Origin: Gemmatimonadota bacterium
GTDB lineage: Bacteria; Gemmatimonadota; Gemmatimonadetes; Palauibacterales; KS3-K002
Direction: 5' to 3'
DNA length: 64,000 nucleotides
NCBI GenBank assembly: GCA_020344215.1
Contig: CP070815.1
Coordinates: forward strand, 4,354,040 to 4,418,039
The notes under the pieces were generated by a model. The model had not been told where the DNA came from. It made no database searches and saw only the letters and a program-made list of their open reading frames with translations. Within the stretch, counting starts at the first letter, position 1. Every line of letters starts with the position of its first letter. Both the position numbers and the translations under genes were made by a program. Positions 54,774-63,162 of this stretch are shown one piece after another.

Positions 54774-56381
54774 CTAGTCCAAGGGAGTTACCACCTTCTG
54801 GTAGATCTCATCCAGCAGTCCTTCCCCGTAACGCACAAGGAACGGATAGGGGCTCAGCATGCGTTCCTGCGGCTTGCCGCCAGGGTAAAGGTTGACCGCC
54901 GCCTTCTCGAGTTGGCCCCGTACGATCTGCCCCTTCTCCCGCAGGCGCGCCTGCAGTCGCGATTCCAACCCGTCGATACTCGAGTGAATCGCCCTTTGGC
55001 CGCTCCCCAGCAGGCTCTGGGCTCCCGGGTCGAATCCCAGCGCTGCCGCCTCGACCCGGTCCAGCGCTGCCGCCACGTCGCTACGAAGCCGCGCCAGCGA
55101 TTCCTGCAACTCAGGGGGGGTACGCTGGTCCAGCAGGCGGTTAATCGCCCTGGTGGCGTCGCCAGCCAGCTCGTCAGGCCGTATCCCGTACTTGTCGAGA
55201 ACTCTGGCGACCTTGGGCTCGATCATGCGAAAAGCGGCCCGCGGTACGACTACGGGGGCGGGCACCTCGTGGAGTGCAAACAGCACCTGGCTCTGCGCCA
55301 GGTAGGCGATCTCGCCGGGTCCAACGACGTGCGCTACTACCGGGAACGCTCGCGCTTCTGCAACAGGTCGCAGCAGCGCCCCCGGGCTCAACCGCTCGGG
55401 CGTGCTATGCAGTATCGAACGGAGATCTTCTCCGCGCAGCACCTCTGCCGAACGACGCAGACGTCCCGTGTCACCCTCGTAGAGCACGCGGTCGCGTCCA
55501 AGCTTCCCTTCCAGAAAGAGGTTCGTTGCACCGGTTGCCACCCCCACCTGGGGGTCGAACCCGGCCTGCGAGATAGCCTGCGAGCGCTCGAGCAGCCGCG
55601 CCTCACTCTCCGCTCGTTGCTCCCACTCGGACCAGAGTAGCTCGCGGTTCTCCCGCTTGACGTACAGGTGCGCGGTTCGCACCAGCAGGAACGCGTAGCG
55701 TCTCAGCAGGTGGCCAAGTGCGGCCTCGAAGGCCTCGGCGAGTCCGCGGCCCGGGCGATAGGCATCTCGAAGCGGCTCTAGGATACCAGCCTTAAACTCC
55801 GAGTCTGGTGTGGCTTGGGCCAACGAATCTAAGGCATGCTCTACGTCTTCCCCCAGTAGGATTCGCTCGACCGACGGTGTCGGTCCTCCCTCCTCGGCGG
55901 CGTGAGGGGCCTGCACGGAGAGTCGCCGGAGCCGGTTGTCCAGATCGATGACGTGAGCGTGGCTCACCTCCGCCCAGTCGTGGTCTTCCGAGGCGGTAGA
56001 GAACAGGGGCATGACGGGAACTTCGAGGTGTTCTTCTAGCTGCTGTGACATCCGTTGCGCCGTAAATGCCTTATAGAGGGTGTAGAGAGGGCTCACGAAC
56101 AGGCCGGCCTGCTGTCCAGTGGCGACGAAGAGTCCCCGACCCTCTATGAGCGCCCCCAGGCGCTCGCGCGGACGCCCCTCTAGCGCGGGGACGAAGTGGG
56201 AGAGTGCTTCCCAGCGGGAAGCGGGATAGGCGGCGCGGATTCGCTCGGCGACTTCGCGGTAGCTGTCCAGATCATTCGGAGCGTCGGCGAGGTAGAAAGC
56301 GCCCACGCGGGGGTAGTCGTCGACGTAGGCGCCGGCGAGGCCGGGGGCAGTGAGCGGAACGGGTTCGATCCTAACACTCAT
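54774..56381 (-). CDS. bshC: bacillithiol biosynthesis cysteine-adding enzyme BshC
   Basis: Probable last-step enzyme of bacillithiol synthesis, adding cysteine to GlcN-malate. It has 535 residues, the family length. Hallmark segments are VATGQQAGLFVSPLYTLYKA, STASEDHDWAEVSHAHVID and a C-terminal coiled coil (about 440-505). BshA and BshB are not in the window. It suggests bacillithiol is the low-molecular-weight thiol, as in several non-Firmicute phyla. The methyltransferase upstream overlaps it by 4 bases. Confidence 0.92.
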   Translation of the reverse strand: MSVRIEPVPLTAPGLAGAYVDDYPRVGAFYLADAPNDLDSYREVAERIRAAYPASRWEALSHFVPALEGRPRERLGALIEGRGLFVATGQQAGLFVSPLYTLYKAFTAQRMSQQLEEHLEVPVMPLFSTASEDHDWAEVSHAHVIDLDNRLRRLSVQAPHAAEEGGPTPSVERILLGEDVEHALDSLAQATPDSEFKAGILEPLRDAYRPGRGLAEAFEAALGHLLRRYAFLLVRTAHLYVKRENRELLWSEWEQRAESEARLLERSQAISQAGFDPQVGVATGATNLFLEGKLGRDRVLYEGDTGRLRRSAEVLRGEDLRSILHSTPERLSPGALLRPVAEARAFPVVAHVVGPGEIAYLAQSQVLFALHEVPAPVVVPRAAFRMIEPKVARVLDKYGIRPDELAGDATRAINRLLDQRTPPELQESLARLRSDVAAALDRVEAAALGFDPGAQSLLGSGQRAIHSSIDGLESRLQARLREKGQIVRGQLEKAAVNLYPGGKPQERMLSPYPFLVRYGEGLLDEIYQKVVTPLD

Positions 56382-57130
56382 ACGGCATGACCGAGCAGGA
56401 TAAAGCGGGGCGCCTGCGGCCCTGGCGGTGATCCGGTGTAGTCGCCATAGCTCCGCGCCGGCCGCAAACCGGCGGCGCGCAACATCTCCTCGAGCTCCTG
56501 CGGTTCGTAGAGACGCACTCGTTCGTAGTAGTCGCCGAGCAGGCGATCTCCATTTGCCTCGAAGATGCGGATCTCCTTCACAACAACCTTGCCACCCTCT
56601 TCAAGTCGGCGCTGCTGCACCACGCGGCGGCCGTCGTGAAAGCGCTCGTCGCTATCGACTAGGCCGCTGCGAACCCGCTGCGCGTTGAGGAAGTCGAGGG
56701 CGAAGCAGCCTCCCTGCGACAGCACGCGCCGGATCTCTCCAAGCACCCGGACGTCCTCGTGCGAGTCGGCGAAGTACCCGAAGGACGTGAAGAAATTGGC
56801 CACGAACTGAAAGCTGCCGTCGGCGAAGGGCAAGTGGCGCATGTCGCCGCGAACCAGCAGCAGGTCGCGGCTTCTGGCTCGAGCCTGCTGCAGAAGCGGG
56901 GCCGAGAGGTCGAGTCCAATCGCGTTCAAGCCTCGACGCTCGAACTCGAGCATGTGGCGGCCGGCGCCGCATGCCAGGTCGAGTATTGGCCCCTCCGGCG
57001 GAGCGCAGCCCCGACAGACGAGCTCGACGGCCGCCCTGGCCTCCTCCTCGTCACGATGTGGGTAGAGGGCCAGGTATTCTTCGCCGAACCAGTCGCGATA
57101 CCACTCCGGGGGTCCCTGGGTGGTGCTCAT
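56378..57130 (-). CDS. class I SAM-dependent methyltransferase
   Basis: 250-residue Rossmann methyltransferase. The SAM-binding motif I is ILDLACGAGRHMLEFERRGL, motif II GLDLSAPLLQQARAR, and the post-motif segment is LVRGDMRHLPFADGSFQFV. The substrate is unknown; it is a generic methyltransf_11/25-like enzyme. It lies between rlmH and bshC with 4-base overlaps on both sides, so it is firmly part of the operon. Confidence 0.82.
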   Translation of the reverse strand: MSTTQGPPEWYRDWFGEEYLALYPHRDEEEARAAVELVCRGCAPPEGPILDLACGAGRHMLEFERRGLNAIGLDLSAPLLQQARARSRDLLLVRGDMRHLPFADGSFQFVANFFTSFGYFADSHEDVRVLGEIRRVLSQGGCFALDFLNAQRVRSGLVDSDERFHDGRRVVQQRRLEEGGKVVVKEIRIFEANGDRLLGDYYERVRLYEPQELEEMLRAAGLRPARSYGDYTGSPPGPQAPRFILLGHAV

Positions 57131-57603
57131 CGGCCCTTGTGGTAGGGTTCACCGCGGAGGATCGTCCCCGCACGATAGATCTGCTCGGCCAACAGCAGAC
57201 GCGCCATCTCATGTGGAAGCGTGAATGCCGATAGGGAGATCATCTGGTGCGCCGCGCCGCGCACTCCGCTGCTCAACCCCAAGGGACCACCTATGAGGAA
57301 AGCGATCCCGGGCTTGGACTCCACCGCCAGCTTCCCCAGGTGCTCCGCCAATTGCTCAGTGGTCCAGGGCGCCCCGCGTTCGTCGACTGCGATCAACTCG
57401 AGCCCGGCTTCCACCTTATCGAGCAGAGCCTGTGATTCCTTCTCGACAAGCGCGCCGGTATCCGCGCTGGGTGTGATGCGCTGCTGGCGTACTTCTAGGG
57501 ACTCGAACTTGAAGTAATGGGCGAGGCGCGATTCGTAGTCGCGAATCGCCTCTGCCAAGCCCGGCATCTTCGGTGTACCCACCGAAACGATCATCACCTT
57601 CAC
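57127..57603 (-). CDS. rlmH: 23S rRNA (pseudouridine1915-N3)-methyltransferase RlmH
   Basis: SPOUT-class methyltransferase modifying helix 69 of 23S rRNA. It has 158 residues. Motifs are the N-terminal KVMIVSVGTPKMPGL, the SAM knot LIGGPLGLSSGVRG and the C-terminal TLPHEMARLLLAEQIYRA ending in PYHKGR, all diagnostic of RlmH. GTG start. The gap to nadB upstream is 23 bases. Confidence 0.95.
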   Translation of the reverse strand: MKVMIVSVGTPKMPGLAEAIRDYESRLAHYFKFESLEVRQQRITPSADTGALVEKESQALLDKVEAGLELIAVDERGAPWTTEQLAEHLGKLAVESKPGIAFLIGGPLGLSSGVRGAAHQMISLSAFTLPHEMARLLLAEQIYRAGTILRGEPYHKGR

Positions 57604-57626
57604 GGCAATCTCGGTCTAGGCGCGCC

Positions 57627-59222
57627 TCAATCCGTCGGAATGACGAAGCTGTCCCGTAAGAAACACTCGTTGTCCTTGTAGGGAAAGTCGGTGACGTAAT
57701 GCAGGCCCCGACTCTCGCGACGCCAGAGCGCGCAGCGGATCACCAACCCGGCAACGTCGAGCATATTGAGCAACTCCGAGGCTTCCGCCCACCGCGCGCC
57801 GTCCTTCGACCGCGGAGCAGCGCCGCAGAGGCTCGACCAGTCACGCCTCATTTCGTGTAGGCGTACCGCACCTGCACGCATCTCCGCAACGGTGCGAATG
57901 ATCCCCAGGCGCTCCCACATGAGTTGCCTCAGGTCAGAGCGCAGTCTTGCCAGGCCGTCGGCAAGCGAGCCCGACAGGTCATCCGGGTGCGTCCAGCTGT
58001 CACTGCTCGGTGCCGGTACGAACGGCAGTTCCCATATCATCCGTGAGGCGGCTCGTTCAGCGAACACCACGGCCTCGAGGAGCGAGTTCGAGGCGAGCCG
58101 ATTGGCGCCGTGAACGCCGGTGCAGGCGCACTCGCCGGCGGCGAAGAGCCCAGGAAGTGACGTTCGTCCGTCGACATCGGTCCAGACGCCGCCGCACACG
58201 TAGTGTGCTGCGGGCACTACCGGTATGGGCTCCTGACGCGCGTCCACACCCTTTGCACGGCACCCCTCCAGGATGGCAGGGAACCGCGCGTCGAGATGTT
58301 GCGCCGCGATGCCGGTAGCGTCGAGCCAAACGTGGTCCTTACCGCTCCTTCTCATCTCGCTATGGACCGCCCGGGCGACGATGTCCCGGGGTGCGAGATC
58401 CTTCCGGCGGTCGTACGCGCCCATGAAGGCGTCGCCGTTCCAGTTCCGGAGAACTGCGCCTTCACCACGCAGCGCCTCGGAAATCAAGAATGCATGTTCC
58501 TCTGCCGGGTAGAGGGCGGTGGGATGGAACTGGATGAACTCCATGTTGGCGACGGTGGCGCCTGCCCGGTAGGCGAGGGCAACGCCGTCGCCTGTGGCGA
58601 TGGCGGGGTTCGTGGTGTGGCAGTAGATGGCTGCGCTGCCGCCCGCTGCCAGCATCGTGGCGCGTGCGCGTACCGGTAGCAGGGCGTTCGACTTGACATC
58701 GAGCACCCAGGCGCCGACACAGCGGCGGAGTCCATCCAGGCACTCGACCTGCAGCGAGAGGACCATGTGATCCTCGAGCAATTGGATGCGCTCGTGATTC
58801 GTTACGGCGCGATCGAGGGCGTCCTCTATGGCGGAGCCCGTCTTGTCCTGGCTGTGAACGATACGTGCGTGTGAGTGACCACCCTCCCTGCCGAGAGCGA
58901 GCCGACCGCCGGATTCGGAGAAGCGGACACCCCAGTCGACAAGGTCGGCCACCGCCTGCGGCCCACTCTGCACGAGAGTGTCAACACGGTCGAGGTGGCA
59001 GAGGCCTGCGCCGGCCTGCAACGTGTCGTGGACATGGTCCGCGAAGGAATCGGCGCTATCGACGACCGCCGCGATTCCGCCTTGTGCGTAGTTCGTGTTG
59101 GAGTCGAGACTCGCCTTCTTCGTCACCAGGACCACGTCGGCATGCTCTGCGACTCGTAGCGCGAAGGTGAGACCCGCGATCCCGGAGCCGATGACGAGGA
59201 TTCCCGTGTCGATACCGTTCAT
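57627..59222 (-). CDS. nadB: L-aspartate oxidase
   Basis: FAD enzyme oxidising aspartate to iminoaspartate for NAD synthesis. ATG 59222 (overlapping the lpxK stop, ATGA) gives 531 residues; the longer frame to 59303 is not supported. The FAD motif is VIGSGIAGLTFAL (11-23). Succinate-dehydrogenase-like signatures are SNTNYAQGGIAAVVD, HSHARIVHSQDKTGSAI, FIQFHPTALY and GVHGANRLASNSLLEAVVF. nadA and nadC are not in the window. Insertion of nadB between lpxK and rlmH is an operon-level mix of functions. Confidence 0.94.
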   Translation of the reverse strand: MNGIDTGILVIGSGIAGLTFALRVAEHADVVLVTKKASLDSNTNYAQGGIAAVVDSADSFADHVHDTLQAGAGLCHLDRVDTLVQSGPQAVADLVDWGVRFSESGGRLALGREGGHSHARIVHSQDKTGSAIEDALDRAVTNHERIQLLEDHMVLSLQVECLDGLRRCVGAWVLDVKSNALLPVRARATMLAAGGSAAIYCHTTNPAIATGDGVALAYRAGATVANMEFIQFHPTALYPAEEHAFLISEALRGEGAVLRNWNGDAFMGAYDRRKDLAPRDIVARAVHSEMRRSGKDHVWLDATGIAAQHLDARFPAILEGCRAKGVDARQEPIPVVPAAHYVCGGVWTDVDGRTSLPGLFAAGECACTGVHGANRLASNSLLEAVVFAERAASRMIWELPFVPAPSSDSWTHPDDLSGSLADGLARLRSDLRQLMWERLGIIRTVAEMRAGAVRLHEMRRDWSSLCGAAPRSKDGARWAEASELLNMLDVAGLVIRCALWRRESRGLHYVTDFPYKDNECFLRDSFVIPTD

Positions 59223-60265
59223 GCCGGTTGCCCCCTCCGCGATCGCGGCACATCCGAGAGGCGGCAGAGGAGACGGTCCACTTCCTCTCGGCCGGTCTCC
59301 CATTCGACCGTTTGCAGCGGAACGTAAATCTCGATCTCCGGGCCAAGCGCGGTGCCCAGCTTCACCGCATCCTTTAGCGTGGCAACGAGCGATCCACCGG
59401 CGGTGCGCCGGAGGATACGCTCGACCTCCTCAGCGCTGTAGCTGTGGTGGTCGGGAAAGGACCAGTGGTCGTCGACGGTCACGCCCGCCTCCGCCAGCTG
59501 GGCGAAGACGGCCCCGGGCCTCGCTACTCCCGCCACGGCCAAAGCGCAGTGGAGACCCCGGGCCGGCTTGGGCGTATCCAGCTGGCGGCTAGCCCCATCG
59601 TAGCTCGCCAAGCCGGCCAGGCCAATGTACGCCTCGGCACGCGGAAGTGAGGGGCATAGCTCGCCAAGGGACGCCGTCACCTGCGCCGCTTGCCCGCGAC
59701 CGGCCACTTTCCGGGTCGTGATGACGAGGTCCGCACGATTCAACGCTGTCAGCGGCTCGCGCCAGGGACCTCGCGGCAAGAGCCTGCGCGAAGCGCTCCA
59801 CTCCTCGGCTGCCACCAGCACGAGATTGACATCAGCTCTCAGGGCGCGATGTTGAAACGCGTCATCGAGGACGGCCATTTCCGCTCCGTCCCGCTGAGCT
59901 TGACGTACCCCCTCCGTCCTGTCGACTGAAACGTGTACGGGTACCTCCGGGTTCAGGAGGCGATGGACTTGGACCTCGTCGCCGCCGTAACCACGCATGA
60001 CCACCGCAGCCGCAAAGCCGCGGGCGGCCAAGGTCCCGGCAAACCACGCCGTCACCGGCGTCTTCCCGGTGCCGCCGACCGTCAGGTTCCCAACAGCGAG
60101 CGTCGGAATCGGCGCATCCGCAGAGCTCAAGAAGCCGTGATCGTACATCCAGGCCCGTGCGCTGACGCCCAACCGGTAGCCCATCTCGGCCGGAACCAGT
60201 AGCGCCGAGAGTAGTCGGTAGCCCGGTCCTTCCACCGTCCACAGGCGCTGGTGCCAGTCACTCAT
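59219..60265 (-). CDS. lpxK: tetraacyldisaccharide 4'-kinase
   Basis: Phosphorylates the lipid A disaccharide at the 4' position at the inner membrane. It has 348 residues. The P-loop is GGTGKT (64-69) in AVGNLTVGGTGKTPV, followed by VVMRGYGG and the DDAFQHRALRADVNLVLV motif. The N-terminal helix (LLSALLVPAEMGYRL) is the membrane anchor. The DUF374 acyltransferase gene lies 10 bases upstream. Confidence 0.94.
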   Translation of the reverse strand: MSDWHQRLWTVEGPGYRLLSALLVPAEMGYRLGVSARAWMYDHGFLSSADAPIPTLAVGNLTVGGTGKTPVTAWFAGTLAARGFAAAVVMRGYGGDEVQVHRLLNPEVPVHVSVDRTEGVRQAQRDGAEMAVLDDAFQHRALRADVNLVLVAAEEWSASRRLLPRGPWREPLTALNRADLVITTRKVAGRGQAAQVTASLGELCPSLPRAEAYIGLAGLASYDGASRQLDTPKPARGLHCALAVAGVARPGAVFAQLAEAGVTVDDHWSFPDHHSYSAEEVERILRRTAGGSLVATLKDAVKLGTALGPEIEIYVPLQTVEWETGREEVDRLLCRLSDVPRSRRGQPA

Positions 60266-60275
60266 GATCTCAGTT

Positions 60276-60932
60276 CTATCGCTGCCCTGCCCCGTCGACG
60301 CGCGCTTTCAGTTCTTGAAGCTGCAGCTCGAGCTCGCGAGCGTGGTCTTCCAGGTCCCGCACGGAGCAGTCCCGCGAAACGTAGCGGGGCTCGCCGATCT
60401 CCACGCGAACCGTGGCGAATGGTTTCGGAATCATGAAACTGTCCCAGCCCTCGATCCACCAGGCCCGGTGTGCGCCAGCCATTACGGGGATCAGCGGAGC
60501 GCCGCTGAGTCGGACCGCCTGGAGCACCCCCGGCTTCAGCCTCTCTCTGGGCCCTTGCGGCCCGTCCGGTGTGATCGCGATCGAGCGGCCCGCTCTCAGC
60601 TTGCGAACGACCTCACGCAGGGCCGGGAATGCACCGTGCGTGCTCGAACCACGGATCGCGTCATAACCTAGGGCGCGTCCGACGCGTGCCAGGTACTCGC
60701 CGTCGCGATGCCGACTCACCAGCATCACGATCCGGTTGCCCCGATAGAGATACAGCAACGGCAGGATGCGCCCGTGCCACGTGACGAACACGACCGGCTG
60801 CCCGGCGCCCCAGGTGTCCCGCTGGTGTTCCTTGCCGTTGATCTCGAACCGCAGGCTCGAATAGACCCCGCGAAACAAAGGTGGAGCGAGCGTTCGCGCC
60901 AGCCCCAGAGCGATTCGGTCGCGTGCGTTCAA
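60276..60932 (-). CDS. DUF374 lysophospholipid acyltransferase-like protein
   Basis: 218-residue protein of the DUF374 family (LPLAT superfamily). The catalytic-like motif is VTWHGRILPLLYLYRG with HG replacing the H-x4-D context, and the ITPDGPQGPRERLKPGVL block is diagnostic of DUF374. Such genes neighbour lpxK/waaA and may act as lipid A late acyltransferases in organisms lacking LpxL. That is supported here by position between lpxB and lpxK, but remains inference. It overlaps lpxB by 4 bases. Confidence 0.85.
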   Translation of the reverse strand: MNARDRIALGLARTLAPPLFRGVYSSLRFEINGKEHQRDTWGAGQPVVFVTWHGRILPLLYLYRGNRIVMLVSRHRDGEYLARVGRALGYDAIRGSSTHGAFPALREVVRKLRAGRSIAITPDGPQGPRERLKPGVLQAVRLSGAPLIPVMAGAHRAWWIEGWDSFMIPKPFATVRVEIGEPRYVSRDCSVRDLEDHARELELQLQELKARVDGAGQR

Positions 60933-62053
60933 TCCCGTCCTTCCAAGAGCCCGGCTGCCAACTTCGCTACTCGCTCCCGTGCTCCCGGCTCTCCCAGCTG
61001 CTCGCGAACACCCTCAAGCGCCTCGAGCTGCGCCCGTCGCTGCTCGGAGCCACGGTCCAGCAGCGGCAGGAGCGCCTCGGCCATTTCGTCCGCCGGCAGG
61101 CGCTGGACAAACTCCGGTGCGATGCGCCGCCCCGCCAGTATGTTCACCATGCCGATGCTGTCGACGCGCACTAATCGCCGCGCCAGCAGATAGCTCAGCC
61201 GGTGCACACGATAGGCGATCACCAGCGGGGTCCTGTTGAGTGCCGCCTCGACGGTGGAAGTGCCCGATTTCGTCAAGACGGCGGTGGCCGCCCCCAGCAC
61301 CTGTGCCGAATCGTGGGCGACGGAGTAGTCGGACGCCTCGTACAGTCCGGCGGGCACGTGAGGCGCTGCGGATACGATGACTTGTACGTCTGGGCGACGC
61401 CGGACAACCTGATGCGCGGCAGCCAGGAAGGGCGCTAGTAGACGGCGCACCTCCTGGGGGCGCGATCCGGGTAGCAGGCCCAGGATTGGCCGCTCAGGAT
61501 CGGCTCCCAGGGCTGCAATCGCCTCCCTAGGCGTCTGTTGGCGTTCCGGGAGGTCGAGGAGCGGGTGGCCCACGAAAACGGCTTTAACGCCGAATTCTCG
61601 CAGGAAGGGCTCTTCCTGAGGGAATACCACCGCCACACAGTTGGCCTTCTCCGCCAGGATCTGTGCCCGCGCCTGCCGCCAGGCCCAGAGCTGGGGCGGG
61701 ATGTAGTAGAGCACCGGGATCCCCCGGGCATGCGCCTCCCCACAGAGCCAGAGGTTGAACCCCGGGTAGTCGATGGGAATGACGAGATCGGGTCGGGTCT
61801 GGTCGAGGAGCCGGCGAATGTGTCGACGTAGAGAGAGAAAGAAGGGCAACCGCGAGAGAACCTCAGCCAGCCCAATGACGACCAACCGATCGAATTCCAC
61901 GATCGGCCTTACACCTACCTCCGCCATGCGAGGTCCGGCCAGCCCGCTCAACTCGGCCGCCGGGTATATCTGCTGTAGCGCTTTGGCCAAGGCGGCGCCG
62001 TGCAGATCTCCTGAAGCCTCGCCCGCCGATAGGAGTATTCGGGGCTCAGACAC
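60929..62053 (-). CDS. lpxB: lipid-A-disaccharide synthase
   Basis: Glycosyltransferase (GT19) joining lipid X and UDP-diacylglucosamine. It has 374 residues. Motifs are LSAGEASGDLHGAALAKAL, VIPIDYPGFNLWL, YYIPPQLWAWRQARA, VFVGHPLLD, LLPGSRPQEVRRLL and KSGTSTVEAALNRTPLVIAY. The start overlaps the small ORF upstream by 8 bases. Operon order lpxA-(Gfo/Idh)-lpxB is discussed in the findings. Confidence 0.96.
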   Translation of the reverse strand: MSEPRILLSAGEASGDLHGAALAKALQQIYPAAELSGLAGPRMAEVGVRPIVEFDRLVVIGLAEVLSRLPFFLSLRRHIRRLLDQTRPDLVIPIDYPGFNLWLCGEAHARGIPVLYYIPPQLWAWRQARAQILAEKANCVAVVFPQEEPFLREFGVKAVFVGHPLLDLPERQQTPREAIAALGADPERPILGLLPGSRPQEVRRLLAPFLAAAHQVVRRRPDVQVIVSAAPHVPAGLYEASDYSVAHDSAQVLGAATAVLTKSGTSTVEAALNRTPLVIAYRVHRLSYLLARRLVRVDSIGMVNILAGRRIAPEFVQRLPADEMAEALLPLLDRGSEQRRAQLEALEGVREQLGEPGARERVAKLAAGLLEGRD

Positions 62054-62165
62054 GTGAGCCGAGATACCAGATCGCTATGAGGACGACGGCCAGCAAGATG
62101 ACCAGCGTCCGGGTCCGCATTCCGGCGCGTTCGCGTGAACCGAGAATCTTCCGTTCACGCCTCAT
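62046..62165 (-). CDS. tiny single-helix membrane protein (hypothetical)
   Basis: 39 residues: a basic N-terminus (MRRERKILGSRERAG) and one hydrophobic helix (RTLVILLAVVLIAIWYLGS). ATG 62165 overlaps the oxidoreductase stop by 11 bases, and its own stop overlaps the lpxB start by 8 bases; this exact fit between two real genes argues that it is translated. A shorter form could start at ATG 62120. Not recognised; possibly a small Lpx-associated membrane peptide. Confidence 0.45.
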   Translation of the reverse strand: MRRERKILGSRERAGMRTRTLVILLAVVLIAIWYLGSRV

Positions 62166-63162
62166 CCGTAGCAAGGACATTCTCTTGGTGCCTCTCGATA
62201 TGCTCGACGATATCCAGAGCGACGGCCAGAGCCGTGCGGCCTTCATGCGCGCTCACCGCGACGGGCTCTTCGCGACGCACTGCCCTGGTGAATGCACGCA
62301 GCTCTAACTTGAGGGGTTCTTCGCCATCCCCGCGAAGCGGGATGTGCTCGACCAGGTCACTCAAGCCGGTCACCTCGTCGATGCTCGTCACCTCCGCCGT
62401 ACGCCGGTAGAACTCTCCCGTACCCTTTCCGAGGTCGAGGCTGACGTACCCGCTGGGCTGGAAGAAGCGGATCTTTCTTTGACGCTGTATCGAGACACGA
62501 CTGGCGGTGATGTTGGCGACAGCGCCACGATCGAACTCCAGGCGTGCGTTGGCTATGTCAACGCTGCCGCTGAGCACCGAGACACCGACCGCCCGCAGAT
62601 CGGTTACCGAGCCGCTAACGAGGCTCAGGATGAGATCGATGTCGTGGATCATGAGGTCGAGGACCACGGGGACGTCGGTGCCACGGCGTACGAAAGGCGC
62701 CAGCCGGTGCGATTCTACGAAGAGAGGGTTCTCGAGATAAGGCTCGCAGGCGCGCACCGCACCGTTGAACCGCTCGATGTGGCCTACCTGGATGATACGG
62801 TCGTTATCGGCGGCGATGCGAATGAGCTCGTCCGCCTCGGCTGTGGTCGGCGTGATCGGCTTCTCGATCAGCAGGTCACAGTCGTGCGCCAGTGCCTGCT
62901 TTCCAATCTCGAAGTGGCTGACGGTCGGGACGACTATGCTAACGGCTTCAACCTGATCCAGCAGTTGGTCGAGCTCATCGAAGGCGTGAGTGTCGAGTTC
63001 CGAGGCCACGCTCGCCGCGTGCTCGGCGTCGACGTCGTATACACCCACGAGCCGGGCCGTGGGAAGTTCTCTCATGATTCGGGCGTGATGGTAGCCGAGG
63101 CTGCCCACGCCCACCACGCCTACGGCAACCGGATCAAAAAAAATGTCAGACCGTGACTCCAC
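62155..63162 (-). CDS. Gfo/Idh/MocA family oxidoreductase (GnnA-like candidate)
   Basis: 335-residue NAD(P)-dependent sugar dehydrogenase. The Rossmann motif is GVGSLG (18-23) in VGVVGVGSLGYHHARIM, the EKP motif is E100-K101-P102, and a C-terminal alpha/beta domain has DLMIHDIDLILSLV. The position between lpxA and lpxB is where UDP-GlcNAc 3-dehydrogenase GnnA is found in bacteria making 3-amino lipid A; the partner aminotransferase GnnB is not seen here, so this role is a hypothesis. GTG 63162 overlaps lpxA by 17 bases; a run of eight T follows six codons later. Confidence 0.75.
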   Translation of the reverse strand: MESRSDIFFDPVAVGVVGVGSLGYHHARIMRELPTARLVGVYDVDAEHAASVASELDTHAFDELDQLLDQVEAVSIVVPTVSHFEIGKQALAHDCDLLIEKPITPTTAEADELIRIAADNDRIIQVGHIERFNGAVRACEPYLENPLFVESHRLAPFVRRGTDVPVVLDLMIHDIDLILSLVSGSVTDLRAVGVSVLSGSVDIANARLEFDRGAVANITASRVSIQRQRKIRFFQPSGYVSLDLGKGTGEFYRRTAEVTSIDEVTGLSDLVEHIPLRGDGEEPLKLELRAFTRAVRREEPVAVSAHEGRTALAVALDIVEHIERHQENVLATDEA

